Shown here piece by piece: positions 13,240-25,204 of a stretch of 64,000 bases of DNA. The notes beneath the pieces are model-generated. The model was not told where the DNA came from. It did no database searches and saw only the letters and a list, made by a program, of their open reading frames with translations. This DNA is from Bolinopsis microptera (taxonomy: Eukaryota > Ctenophora > Tentaculata > Lobata > Bolinopsidae), in NCBI RefSeq assembly GCF_026151205.1, contig NC_087077.1, forward strand, positions 7,865,983 through 7,929,982, in the 5' to 3' direction. The translations under genes and the position numbers were made by a program. Within the stretch, counting starts at the first letter, position 1. Each line of letters opens with the position of its first letter.

Positions 13240-16200
13240 TAACGAACAATCGCTTCCCGAAGACAATACATGAAGAAAGGTGGTGCTGCGGTTCTCGCAA
13301 CGTTATATCATTATAAGAACTATCGATTGTTATCGAATACAATCATTTTCATTGATAGACATGAGTAATTCCATGATTGTTTCAATGAACTATTGTTATG
13401 CAGATGAATGAATGTCTTTTCATAAATATATGCACTGTATATAGTAGAATATAATATTATAGTATAGGAAGCTTCGTAGGCCCTATACAAAGATATTAAG
13501 TTTGGCACCTTTTCAATTTCTACCCGTGCACCATTCTTGACCAAATCCAATACGGCACTAAAAATCACATAGGTGTTAATATCATGAAATTGTGGGACAA
13601 AACATGACTTTTTGTTAAATTAGCTTTCGAAAAAGTTAAAAACAAATCAATAATCTCATCGGACGAACCTAGCATAATTTGCTTTAACTCTCTCGAAAAA
13701 TGTAAAAATTTGATGTCTGAACTGCATATTCAGGTTGAAGGTCAGGCTGAAGTTCAATCCAGCCTTTAACTTGTAACTGTCTGTCCCCTCTCTATTTCTT
13801 ATTCGAGCTCATATCTGAAATTTCCAACATTTCATCATCTTCAACACACAGCTCATATTATGAAGGAGATATTGGTGTTTTCAGCCACCAACCGTTTAAC
13901 TCCTGTAATGACTCGTGTCCGCATAATTTGCAGTAACGTTCACGTTCAAAAGGTCGCTTAAACTCTTATGTGTCCATTAGAGTAAATGGATCAGCCTGGT
14001 CTTCTTTGTTACGGTCCCTAACAATAGCTCAGCAAGCTTTTACCCCACTCACACGGGTCTAACTCTAACTCTTGCAGTTGCCGTCAAGAGTTGCACGTGC
14101 ACATTATTAACGGTGAGAGTGATAGAGTGGTTTAGAGATATTTCACTATCATAGCTCGGTTAGATGGCATATTTCTCGGAATTTGAGACAGGAAATTGAA
14201 TGGGTGGAGACTAATGGAGGATAAATTCTTTTAATCGAAATTTGTAATTTAAATGTAAATTGACTTTAATTCTTTATACATCATGCAGTTCAGGAGTGTT
14301 TCATGTTTGATCTGTTCACCATGGCCAGCTGATCCAAGATTTACAGAGGTGATCGCTCATGGAGATCGACCAGTCGAAGTCGTTCGACTAAGTTCGACTA
14401 ATGAGCACAAATCCAGGTAAACAGCCGAAAGCCCGGGTTCACATATTCGACCACACAGTAAATGTTTTCCACAAAAACTGAATCTATGTTATACATGTTA
14501 TAGATATCCTGGAAAATATGGATTATTCTCCAGTCTCCACCGTTTCGGCTGACCCCCCCCCCCCCTCAATATGTATTGGAATGCCTTGAGTGCTGATCAG
14601 CTGATGCTATGTGGTTTAAGTGTTTGAAAATGCCGAATTATTTAAAATGGATAATTGCAGCAGCTCAGATTAACATTTCATTTAATTTCTAAGACAATGA
14701 AGAAATAGAGCCCATAATTTGCATATATTTCGTGTCCAAATTTGCTATGAGTACTTAATTCGCTGCTCTTTGAGTACACCGCCATCATTTCGAACCACAA
14801 TTATCAATTCCATTTCGAAAATCTCGAGAGTAGTTATATTGTTTAAATCAGAAACATGTTAATAGTAAGACTCAAGTTGTAAATCTTGGGGGTCAGCCAA
14901 ACATGGGAAACTTTCATGAGGACTAAAACTAAAAGCTAAATGATCATTGATTATGATAGAAATATACTTAAACTAAGTTAAAATAAGGAATAATCCACAG
15001 CTCCATACTTCTCAAGAAGTAACACTTTTCTCAAAAAATAGTAGTAATTTACTATTATCAACACATTGAAGTAGATTAAATCATTAGTTTATTTGGTTTA
15101 TTTAGTTCGATCATTAGGCAATAAGACTCTGACTAGAATATTGTTCGGAAGAAGAGAGTAAATTGTTTTCCTCTTGAAAGTTTTCTCGAACATTACGAAA
15201 GACTTGATAATCGATTCAAGAGAACTTGTCTTAGTTTGATGAGATACGGGTAAACTGCCATAAATAAATGGACTTAAACTAACATATTACACACTTTTAA
15301 AGGTCGGCTGACAATTGACAAAGGAAGAATGTTCTCCTCTGAACCTAAAGTAAACTTGCCTTGAGGTGAAAGCTTCCAAGATTTGAATTTTCCCATCGCT
15401 TAATTACAAATTTGAGGCTCCAATTCTTTTTGTGATTTCCTCACGCTGACAATCAGCTGGCAAAATTTCAATGCATAAAAAATGTACCTCTTAAATCGCT
15501 ATTTTAAAGAAAAAATCAGAAAAACTCTCTTTTTTGGCTCACATCCTCAAGTACTTTTTGTTTTCTTGCACTCCCAGCAGCTAACACGCTGCTCACCACA
15601 AAAAGGCGGCTTGTGATTGGCTGAAATACTACTGATAACAAGCAGAAATCATTCCGATAACAAGCAGAAAGTTCCCACGATACTATCCCGCTCATGCTGT
15701 TCAGAAGCATCCGAAATACATGCTGCAACACGTGGCGTGATCAGGCCATGGAAAAGTGAAAACAGATTCTTTAGAGAGAGGTGAAACAATTTAATTTTAG
15801 TCTGTTTACGATTGAGGATGAAACGGTTGAAAAGTTGCAAGCCTCACTGGATAGCATGAATGAAAGATTTTCAAAAAACTGGCAACTAATGTAGTATTGG
15901 TGCGACGAATGAAAAATAGCTCGAAATTGAGGAAATAAAATAAGGGCATTGGACGATTCTTCATTTCAAGGACGCGTGACGTGTTTAGCATTTGGTCGCA
16001 AATACTTAAAAATTCAAAGGTAAGTAAGGCTGAGGACCGCCACAGATACAAGATACAGTGATTCCATTGACAGAAAAGACAAAATAAGTTGATAGTGTGA
16101 GTTTTGCAACCAGCGACCTTATAAAAGCGATGAATGCTGCTGTCCATTGAGTTTTACACCTGTGTGATCTTTTTGTTTTAGTTCTTTCAAAAGATTTGTT

Positions 16201-16550
16201 AATAAACTTATAATGCCACAGCAGAGTATAATAAAGCTGCCTTGAGGAAAGCATTGTAGAAATTATTGTAATTCGTATGAATGTGCACAATGCAATGTAT
16301 TGTTAGGAGACTGATATTATTTTGACAATAATGTGCTATAGCAGTTTATTATATTGATCAATGACGATCTTCAGTTTATTGATTAACGATCTCTGTTATT
16401 TTCAACCTGATAAATTTTCAGCATTGAAATAAAATGGAGCTATCATATATTATTCTTCCGCTGGCTTGTAAAGTGTTAGCCGGATATTTACAAGGTATAT
16501 ACTATATAATTGGACGTGTCGAATCATCAAATATTCGCTGAGTTGGCGAG
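13240..16550. other. AT-rich non-coding stretch
   Basis: No supported gene. It contains a run of 13 C at 14553-14565, a CACGTG at about 14094, and several 60-113 codon minus-strand ORFs (15.5-16.3 kb) without recognisable features. Confidence 0.5.
14553..14565. repeat. poly(C) homopolymer, 13 nt
   Basis: Thirteen consecutive C residues lie in otherwise AT-rich sequence. It is a simple repeat that is prone to length error in sequencing. Confidence 0.9.
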
Positions 16551-16552
16551 AT

Positions 16553-16905
16553 GGTCACATGACCTTTGATCTATTCTTAGCAGCCCAACATTTCGAGTAC
16601 ATCAAACTTAAATTCTCATTGGCTCAGTCTGGGCACGTGATAAAATGGGGTCCCGTGAATGGTTGTCCAGCGGGTCACATGAGATCTTGACTCATAGTAG
16701 TCAGGTCATGTGACGGCCGGCTATAGTACAATGAACATAAAAGGCTCCTTTATAATGCACACAAAGGGCGGAGGCACACGTGCTTTGCGAATGCTATAAT
16801 GGCTACCCCGCCAATCGGTAACCAGAAAACAATCACGCGCCGCCGATCAGACCAATCACGGACTAGCACCAGATTTGTCATGTGACCGAAAGTCACGTGA
16901 CCCCT
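16553..16905. promoter_or_regulatory. cluster of E-box sites (TCACATGA / TCACGTGA)
   Basis: Within 350 bp there are at least five related sites: GGTCACATGACC at 16553, CACGTG at 16634, TCACATGA near 16675, TCATGTGAC near 16706 and 16878, and the full palindrome GTCACGTGAC at 16892-16901. CCAAT motifs lie near 16810 and 16851. GTCACGTGAC matches the CLEAR element bound by MITF/TFE-type factors in animals. Such density is unlike the surrounding AT-rich DNA, so an enhancer or promoter is likely. The target gene is not known. Confidence 0.45.
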
Positions 16906-18255
16906 GGACCGAGCGATAAGGGAGAAAAAAGAGCGAACAGAGTTCGATCTCGAGACCTCAGCGGTACGGGCTGTACGAAGAGTGCTCGGCAAAACAATGG
17001 CAAGTTCTTAATTTACCAGCACTAGCACGCAATTGTACTGGAAAGCTTTTAAAATGTAAGAATTATGAGTCTACCTCACCTGATTGAGTCCATGGTGCGA
17101 TAGTATTCCAGGCTTGGGATTAAATAATAATGGAGGCTTTTATTACTATACCTTACTAGTTGTAAAAATCAATATTTAACAATTGATTGACGTAAGTTTA
17201 TACTTGCTCATTATACCAACAGTTCATTTGCTATAGAAATAGCGAATCCGGCCCTGTGACGTCGTTCATTATTGATATTAAGGCATTTCATTGGATTTAA
17301 AGGGAGTCCCACAGGTACTGTTTCGCAACTGTATACTGTATACTTATAGTTATTTCGAGTATATAACAAAAGCTCGTTTTTAAATGTATCACGTCATAAA
17401 ATGTATTACGTCACAGATTACAGGCACACGCCAAAAGCAGCAACGTACTTTTTAATATGCACAGTTCATAGTTACCTAATCTTAAATCTCAAATTGCAGG
17501 CAGAGACATGAAAATTCCCACATTAAGTTACAGATCAGATATCGACGTAATCATGAGTAAATTATCAATGGACATGACGTTATTTTTCTGTTTTTATGTG
17601 TACTTACTACTTACAATTAAAAGGGCGCAGACAGTGATATCATTCCTTAGCTACAAGCACAGTGTACACCCACATATTTTAACGTCGTTACCCTTTTATG
17701 TACATTGTACTTGTATAGAACAGTTAGATACTGAGAGAAAGATCACAAAAGTGACATAGAAATGGGGTTCATTTGAGCTGGTGTATACCTTGGAGTAGGG
17801 AAAGTGTCCGCATTACATTTTAGAGAACTAACTTGAGAACCCACTTCTCAGTCCAAGTACGTGTTTTATACAATCGCCCACAATAAGTATAAAAGTGTAC
17901 CTCAACATCATATCGAGCCTACCCGCTTCCCACGTGTTTGCCAAATATACACCACTATGGTTTGCTCGCAAGCGACAGTCTGTTAGGCTACTCTTAACAC
18001 ACTGCGTGATCAGCATGCGGTTATTGTATTTGTCCTAAACACTGCAATGAATTGCGCAAAATGTTAAATGTTGTAAATGGTCTCTCCGTCACTTTGCCAT
18101 GCTGAATTCCAGTTTACCACTACAAAGCAAATTCGATAACATTTAATGAATTTGTGTTGCCTATTTTTTTGTTATTTCTTAAAAATCGTCTGGAATAATT
18201 CAGAAGCTGACAAACTCTTTAATACATCAGATTTCATTCTTGATAATAAGAACAG

Positions 18256-18342
18256 TATAAAAATGCACTTGGAAGTGCTATCAGTCCTTAAAATCGGTCC
18301 ACACTGTTGATCAAAACTAGTTAAACATGGACGAACTTAAAC
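18256..18342 (+). promoter_or_regulatory. candidate TATA promoter and short first exon
   Basis: TATAAAAA at 18256-18263 is followed 25 nt later by TCAGTCC (18281-18287), an initiator-like sequence at the normal TATA-to-start distance. An ATG at 18327 opens MDELK and is cut after one more base by a good donor, C|GTACGTAA (18343). Together these resemble the 5' end of a plus-strand gene with a minimal first coding exon. I could not find a convincing phase-1 second exon before the opposite-strand gene ends at 19.1 kb, so this remains a candidate. Confidence 0.3.
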
Positions 18343-19128
18343 GTACGTAATCAATAAGTTGTGGGTTATTGATTTAAGTTTATATTTAGACTGAAATTCC
18401 ATAAATTATACATTATCAACGACAACACTTACAAGATTAACATGTTTTAATTTTCTTGTCCTTTCAAACAATTCATTCATGAGATCGTTCTTACATTGCA
18501 GTATATACTCATTCATAATCAGAAAATGACATCAATTTTATTGCAAATCATAATGAGCAAATGAGCACTGGGCTAAGGAATCTGAAGGCGAAAGTAAATT
18601 TAAACACTGCACCCACACCAAAAGCATTGTCCTTCCAAAAAACTGGGGGCAGCAATTGGCCCCGCAATGTAAGAAAGATACAAAACTTATGCTCACAGTA
18701 AAATAAAGTAGCTGCAGAGGTAGGTTCGACTGAATGATGTTCATTGTCTGGCGTTCATTGTCATGTACATACAATAAGTTCTGAATAAAGCGTACAGTTA
18801 TTCGCTTCATACGATTCTCATTGACTCACCACACACTGGAGCACCCCTAACATTGTTGTTGCCCCACAAAAGGAGGTTCAGGGAGGCCAGTGTAGTATAT
18901 ATGTTCGTCATTATTATATTACCAACCAAACAATACACCTGCCAACATGGAGCAGTCTGACCTTTCAATGGGTCGTACCCTCATTTTCATTTTCCTTCGT
19001 CATTATCATTATTAGGGACGGTTCAAAAGAAAATTTTGGGAGCTTTGTCGCCGTATAACAACAGGTCAAACACAATTACTATGCCAAAACAAGGCCAAAA
19101 CAAGGCCAAACACTTCAATTCCACAAAG

Positions 19129-19134
19129 TTTATT
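19129..19134 (-). promoter_or_regulatory. AATAAA overlapping the stop codon
   Basis: On the minus strand the last codons read GCG AAA TAA ACT, so a canonical AATAAA hexamer contains the TAA stop of the TLDc-GTPase gene. If used, cleavage would leave a 3' UTR of only some 10-30 nt. Use of this signal is inferred. Confidence 0.5.
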
Positions 19135-22100
19135 TCGCTCCAGGATCAGCCCGTTGTAAGTCGAGAGAATGCCTGTGCCTCATGCTATCACTGTGATGAT
19201 AAACTTGAGTCTGAACTACGACGGCACTGTTGGACCTCCTGAAGACTGGAGACCCAGTGTTGTCTGAGGCAGACCTGTCTCTGCTCATCAGCTGACTTCC
19301 CAACGAGCTCCCTGCGGGAACTGAACCACCACTAAGGTTGGATCCTGATCTCAGTTTCTGAGCGAGCTCGGCACATTGTAAACTCTCTCGATCCTCAAGT
19401 CCAGACTCTGCTGCGTAGAGGATTTGACGGAATGCGCTTAGAGCCAGAATACCAATATTCTGAACTGGTTTTATTTCGTGTTCATAGCATTTCATAGGGT
19501 AGATGTAGTTTCTAGGGAGAGAAAATGATGTGGACACCATCTCGACTATGTCAGTTACAGTGCAGCTCCGGTAGATGTAGGACAGGTTTGATTCTACCAA
19601 CTTGCATGCTAGGTCCGTTTTCGTCAGAAGTACTCGGATTGGGATGTCTGAAATTGGAAAAACAAAATTTATCAGTTAACGTACATTTTATAAATACAAA
19701 TAAATACCAATCATAAGTTACTTATTCAGCTACTTATTGAGTAAAATTACAATGAGTAACTTCCGATTAAATATCATAGGAAGAGCAAAAAAATGTTATC
19801 CCGATGACGAATTTGCAACTAACAACACCGTCGCGTCAATATTCAGAAAAAAGCAAGTTTACCTCTCGCGTCCATTTGTTCTTTGAGTTCGAGAATCTTC
19901 GAGTGAAGTGGCGTGTCTTTGGCTGGTATTTTAGTAGCGTCTAAAACCAGAGCTATACAGTGCATCTCGTCACGGATAGATGTGTCACTGTTGAAACCAG
20001 GAGAACGGTTGGTAATGAGGTTTCCTCCGGTCAGATTAAACCTGGTTTAAGTATTAATACTGCTCAGTTAACAGTGTCAAGGTAACAGTTTTAATACAAG
20101 AATAGAAGGGAAAATTTTTGCTTAAACAATCTTGTAAGGAATATTATTTAGCAAATAAACAGGGTTGAAAAGAAAAACAGCGGGGAAGAAACCTATCGGA
20201 AAGGTGTCCATCCATCATGTAAACTAGATCTGTAGAGGAAATATTATTTAGGGATAAACCAGGAGTGTCACAGATCCTTATGTTGAGAGGATCTTTAGAC
20301 CTCTGAGGTTGCATCATGTATCTACGAAACTGAAGGGAGACATTACAAATTATAAAGTTATCAAAAGACAGCAAAATCGATCAATTAGTGAAATCTTGAG
20401 ACTGAAACTGGAATCGTTTGATAAAGCTGTACCATGAATACATAGCTCTTTTCCACAGTGAAAAAGTGAGTGACACCCACTCATACTTCATACTCATAGT
20501 TAGCAACCTGTTTAGTCGTGACTGTTGATCCATCTCCAGTCCTTGCTCTCGACGTTATGTGACCTTTAAATGTGCTCTCGAAAGTGTTGAATACGCTGCT
20601 TTTACCAGATCCTACAATAAAAGGATCATAGTTCCTTTTATCGACATCAGTGACAAACTTAACGATATCAACTGTATCAGCTTTCGAAAAAATGGCTATA
20701 ACTGGAATTAGAGATAAGTCATTAAGACTAATTAGGACTAATTAAGACTAATAGGAACATAAGTTACCGATAGGTCCTAGTAGAAGAACGTTGATGAATT
20801 CGATCTGACAGAACTCTGGTTTATAATTTACGAAGTAGTTTATGCTTTCCGCCAGAGTTGTCCTGAAACAATTTATCAGAGATAAAGGATCATGATAACC
20901 TACATTGTCAGTGGACAATGTCCATAATTAAAAAAGTCTCTGTTGATGAATCTTGATGCCCATTGGGTTCGAGAATCAACGGCCATTGCTCATATTGACC
21001 ATTTTTATGATCGATGATACGAAGGGTTATTTGTATCATTAACTTACGGTTGGTTGAGAGTAACTTCTCGCCACGGCCTTTCGAGAAATGCTGAAAAAGT
21101 CGCCAAATGTAAAGATATCAATAATGTGAAGAATTGGTCCAATGCTTATCATAGAAACAAATGAGTTCAAAAAAACCTGAAGAATAAACGTTTATAAAAA
21201 GCAAATACGTACGAAGATGTTTCTGGCTAGCATCAAACACTTCAATATCAGTAACTTCTATCTGTCCCTCTTCTACTCCAGTAAGATCTAAGAGGGAGCC
21301 TCCCTCAAAGGGCCCTCCTGAGTACACCTGATAACATTTTAGTTGAAATACTCTGCTGATAGCAACAATAAACTATTCAACTTATTGACAGAGGAACGGT
21401 TATCTATAGTTATTAAGACATGAATATGATCTATTTAAAATGTAAAAGGATAGGGTGATATCTATAAGTTAGGTTAAGTGAAGAGTAAATGATAAGATAC
21501 ATAAAGTTCATAATTCAATGCCAGTCCAATTGCTTCAAACCAAGAAAGATAGTGTACCTGAGCACTCTTTGCTCCGTAAACTTTACAAAAAAGACGAAGT
21601 GTAGGCTTAGCGGAGGAACCAAAGAACGGACCCAAATCAGGGTCGTCGTAAATGTGGAGATCAGTATCAGACTGAGTTGCGCTTATCTGGGATTATTTTA
21701 TAACTCAAAATTATAAAAAAGAGTTCTTTACCATAAACTAACATGGTAACTAATGCAAATGGAAGCAATTCTGGCCCAGAATCTCATTACATATTATATA
21801 AAGAATTGAACAGTCTTTTCAAAAACAATAAAATCCAATCCACGTACCTTGAGCTCATCACAGAGATGATCTTTTGCTCTAAAGAGGAATGCTTTCTTGT
21901 CGTTTACCGGCTCCCCCCGGCTGAACCACCCAGCACTCGTGTAGCAACCAAAACACAGCTGTTAGGCAGCAGTGAGAAACGGCAAATAAACATTAAACAA
22001 TTTAAGTATCAATAATAACGAATAAGGGGTCGTTCACATATTATTACGTAATCAACTTTTTAACCCCCTCCTCCTTCGTAATCAGTATTGCACATAGCTT

Positions 22101-24278
22101 TTGTATAAATATTACACTAGCGTAATCATTTAGAAACCTCCTCCTTCCTACTCAGTGATAATGTAATATGCGAACGAACCCTGAAGCGATACGTTCATCA
22201 ACAAAAATTTAACTGTAAGAATACAGTTAAGTTAGAATAGCAAACATGAAACTTTGAAGATAACTGATCAACATAATTTAACAGTAACACAACTGCGAAA
22301 GAATTAATCATTGACGCAGATTAATATTGTACTTTGTCGACACTCGAAATATTGATAGAGTTTGCCACAACTCAAACAATAAACAACATGAAATATGATT
22401 TTTATAGTACGACATAAATCAAGTGAGTGGGATTTAAGTTTTCAAACTTTGAATCAAGGCAGATTTAGCTTATAACATTTTACAGTTTTTAAGTTCTCCA
22501 AATTCTAATCACAATATGTACTCATTCATTGACACTACGACTAGAGAATAAACACTGAACAACATAACGTTACACACAGTAAGAATTTACCCCTGAAGAT
22601 AAGGTCACTATGGTAACAGAAGGACCACGCTTATCACACAAAGAATGGAAGACATGAGTATCAAACCCGTGTACTGAAGCCCTGAAACATTGTTCTACAG
22701 TTGATACTCAAGAGACGGTATAAGAGCCAGTATAAGAGCCGCTATAAGAGTCAGTATAAGAGCCGGTATAAGAGCTGGTATAAGAGCCAGTATCAGAGTC
22801 AGTATAAGAGTCAGTATTAGAGCCGCTGTAAGAGCCAGTATAAGAGCCGGTATAAGAGCTGGTATAAGAGTCAGTATAAGAGCCGGTATAAGAGTCAGCA
22901 TAAGAGCCGCTATAAGAGCCGGTATAAGAGCCGCTATAAGAGCCGGTATAGGAGCCAGTATCAGATTCAGTATAAGAGCCAGTATAAGAGCCGGTATAAG
23001 AGCCAGTATAAGAGTCAGTATAAGAGCCGGTATAAGAGCCAGTATCAGATTCAGTATAAAAGTCAGTATAAGAGCCGGTATAAGAGCCGGTATAAGAGCC
23101 AGTATAAGAGCCAGTATAAGAGCCGGTATAAGAGCCGGTATAAGAGCCGGTAAAAGAGTCAATATAAGAGCCGGTATAAGAGCCAGTATCAGAGTCAGTA
23201 TAAGAGTCAGTATAAGAGCCGCTATAAGAGCCGGTATAAGAGCCGGAGTAAGAGTCAGTATAAGAGCCGGTATAAGAGCCGGTATAGGAGCCGGTATAAG
23301 AGCCAGTATAAGAGTCAGCATAAGAGCCAGTATAAGAGCCAGTATAAGAGTCAGTATAAGAGCCGGTATAAGAGTCAGTATAAGAGCCGGTATAAGAGCC
23401 GGTATAAGAGCCGGTATAAGAGCCAGTATAAGAGCCGGTATAAGAGCCGGTATAAGAGCCAGTATTAGAGCCAGTATAAGAGCCGGTATAAGAGCCGGTA
23501 TAAGAGCCGGTATAAAGCAGGGTTTTTAGCAAGGAACCTCTCGATCACATTTTGTACTTTTCACTTCAAAAGGAACCGTATTTCAGTCACGATCAAGATC
23601 GAGATTCTGGTTTACATTAAAACATATATAACTTTTGGTCCCTGGCATTTATCAATTACTGTCCCCTTGTCTGTGCCAGGATTCAGATCGACAGATATTT
23701 TCTTGTAAAGAAACCAACTATTGTTTGTAATCCTTCAGCCAAACGCAAAGACGAATGTTTTTTCACGAAAATTGAATGCAAAAGAGTCACAAACGTAGTC
23801 TTTATATCGACTATAATGAAGGTATTGTCAACATTTTCCGCGATTTTGTCAAAGATATGAGGATTCTGGCGCTAAAATGTTGCTCAACCACAGACTAATA
23901 AATATTAAACGGTAAACCTAGCCATGTGTGCCTCACTCGCTTTTATATCGCTATTAGTAGAGGCAAGCATAATAATGTTTTGAATAATTTGGAAAGTTCG
24001 TAGATTCCTCTACAGGGTCAATGGTCATCGAATAGTTCGACCGCCCTTGTTTACTACAATGTGGATGTTTTGAAGGGGTATCCTTTCAGAACACATTCTC
24101 AGAATACCATATCAAAACATAATACTACCTCAGTCTCCAACTCACCAATAACTAAAATAAGAGATAACAAATGCTGCACTTACTGGTAAAGGGGCAGTAG
24201 TATAAGTCGGCTATCTCCTATCAATCTTCTGATCTGTCTTTCGTCAAGGGGGCTCAGTGTGGAGTTCCCCATCGTCGT
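19130..24278 (-). CDS. TLDc domain + IFI44-type GTPase protein
   Basis: Eleven exons with fully compatible phases encode 536 aa: 24278-24184 (ATG at 24272), 22681-22591, 21958-21848, 21686-21558, 21327-21213, 21090-21048, 20862-20768, 20611-20508, 20329-20193, 20041-19863 and 19647-19130. Exons 1-5 form a TLDc domain (HGFDTHVFHSLCDKRGP, CFGCYTSAGW, KKAFLFRAKD, DPDLGPFFGSS, VTDIEVFDA). Exons 6-11 form a P-loop GTPase of the IFI44 type: P-loop GPIGSGKSS around residue 225, DTPG (G3) near 281, and TKTD (G4) near 373. A Ser-rich tail of about 80 residues ends the protein. IFI44-like proteins are linked to interferon or stress responses in vertebrates and are expanded in many invertebrates. An immune or stress role here is inference. 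All three GTPase motifs look intact. The start at MGNS is plausible, but the reading frame is open across the upstream acceptor, so five more exons may precede it. Confidence 0.92.
22026..22181. mobile_element. short MITE, GGGGTCGTTCACATATTA family
   Basis: The element begins GGGGTCGTTCACATATTA and ends in a near reverse complement (TAATATGCGAACGAACCC). Two internal CCTCCTCCTT tracts also recur. It sits in the intron between exons 2 and 3 of the TLDc-GTPase gene. Related termini occur at 29101, 30926, about 50522 and about 55579. The termini resemble those described for ISL2EU-like DNA transposons; that assignment is tentative because no clear target duplication is visible. Confidence 0.6.
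22708..23517. repeat. 12-bp minisatellite, about 67 units
   Basis: About 810 bp of tandem 12-mers has consensus GAGCCGGTATAA on the plus strand. Variants are GAGCCAGTATAA, GAGTCAGTATAA and GAGCCGCTATAA. It lies in the 1.5-kb intron between exons 1 and 2 of the TLDc-GTPase gene, starting only about 27 bp from the exon 2 acceptor. Because the unit is a multiple of three, long open frames exist: Ser-Tyr-Thr-Gly repeats (274 codons) and an Ile/Leu/Pro/Ala frame (208 codons). Both stop before exon 2. I regard it as intronic, not coding. Confidence 0.95.
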
Positions 24279-24823
24279 CTGAAAAAATATTAGGTATTTA
24301 CAGAATCCAAACCTTTTCGTGTAAATTTTGGTTCCGAAGCATGAAGGTTTACTTTTACGATTTCCGCGGGAGGATAATAATATTGGCTTACTTTAAGCCA
24401 AGATTAATTACGAATTATCGCTGATAAGAGATTATCTGATTGCTTAAATTTATCTTTGTCACGTTTTGGATAAAAATTAACATTATTTTATCTGGCTGTA
24501 TCTTATTTCTTGAGAAAATGCCAAAACAGTTTCTGGCATAAATGAATGTTTGGGGTAGACGATATTTTTGTCAATTTTGAAATTCAAAAATAATTCGTCT
24601 ATAAAGTTATATGTGGACACTGGACCCGTATTGAAATAAAACGACAGAATAACTTCTTAAAATCGAAGTACGAGAAAAAGGGAAGAACTAACAGGATCAT
24701 TTCAAAATCAAAATAAAACACAGTAGATGGGACCAAAACATTTCTTCGACCTGCAACCCTGTTTGTTCTTAATTCCAGAAAAAGTCATTAGTAACATGAT
24801 CAAATCCTTAGCGTTCGTTTTAA

Positions 24824-25204
24824 TCAGCAAGTATCCCCAAAATCTGAGCACGCCAAGTAGTTCATCTCATTAATTCTACTGCACATACAAAGCTTGCAAG
24901 CTTTTCCCTGGAACTTCGAGTTGGCTTTCTCGACGTTGTGTACGAAGAGTAGATGTTTGTCTGCGGAATTAGTTTTGACAGGAATTTCTTGAACATCCAA
25001 CTCTCCACCGTCCAAACACTGAACAACCTTACACTGGTTAGTAAAGTCCTGGAACAATATTCCTGGATTTAGCTTCATGTCCATACTTGCGACTGTGTAT
25101 TTACACGTTGGAACGTCTTTATTCTTCGATCCTCCGTTCCTGTTCTTCTTTTTCCCACACTCAATGCAAACTACAACCAACAGAATAACGAATAGTAAAC
25201 GCAT
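24824..25204 (-). CDS. small secreted cysteine-containing protein
   Basis: A single-exon ORF of 126 aa starts at ATG 25204 (context ACCATGC). It opens with a strong signal peptide, MRLLFVILLVVVCIEC, followed by a Lys/Asn/Gly-rich basic stretch. The remaining part of about 90 residues has spaced cysteines, including TCKY, QCKVVQC, ACKLCMC and a C-terminal Cys. The layout is that of a small secreted, disulphide-bonded protein. I do not recognise the family. It lies on the same strand inside the 3-kb gap between the upstream exons (27.35 kb) and the first TLDc exon (24.28 kb). It could be an independent nested gene. Confidence 0.6.
   Translation of the reverse strand: MRLLFVILLVVVCIECGKKKNRNGGSKNKDVPTCKYTVASMDMKLNPGILFQDFTNQCKVVQCLDGGELDVQEIPVKTNSADKHLLFVHNVEKANSKFQGKACKLCMCSRINEMNYLACSDFGDTC

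Noticed and set aside
22708-23517. Possible CRISPR array
   Set aside because: The units are contiguous 12-mers without spacers, and the window is animal DNA.
22708-23532. 274-codon ORF of Ser-Tyr-Thr-Gly repeats and 208-codon ORF of Ile/Leu/Pro/Ala repeats (minus strand)
   Set aside because: Both are translations of the 12-bp minisatellite inside an intron. They stop before the exon 2 acceptor and have no independent start context.
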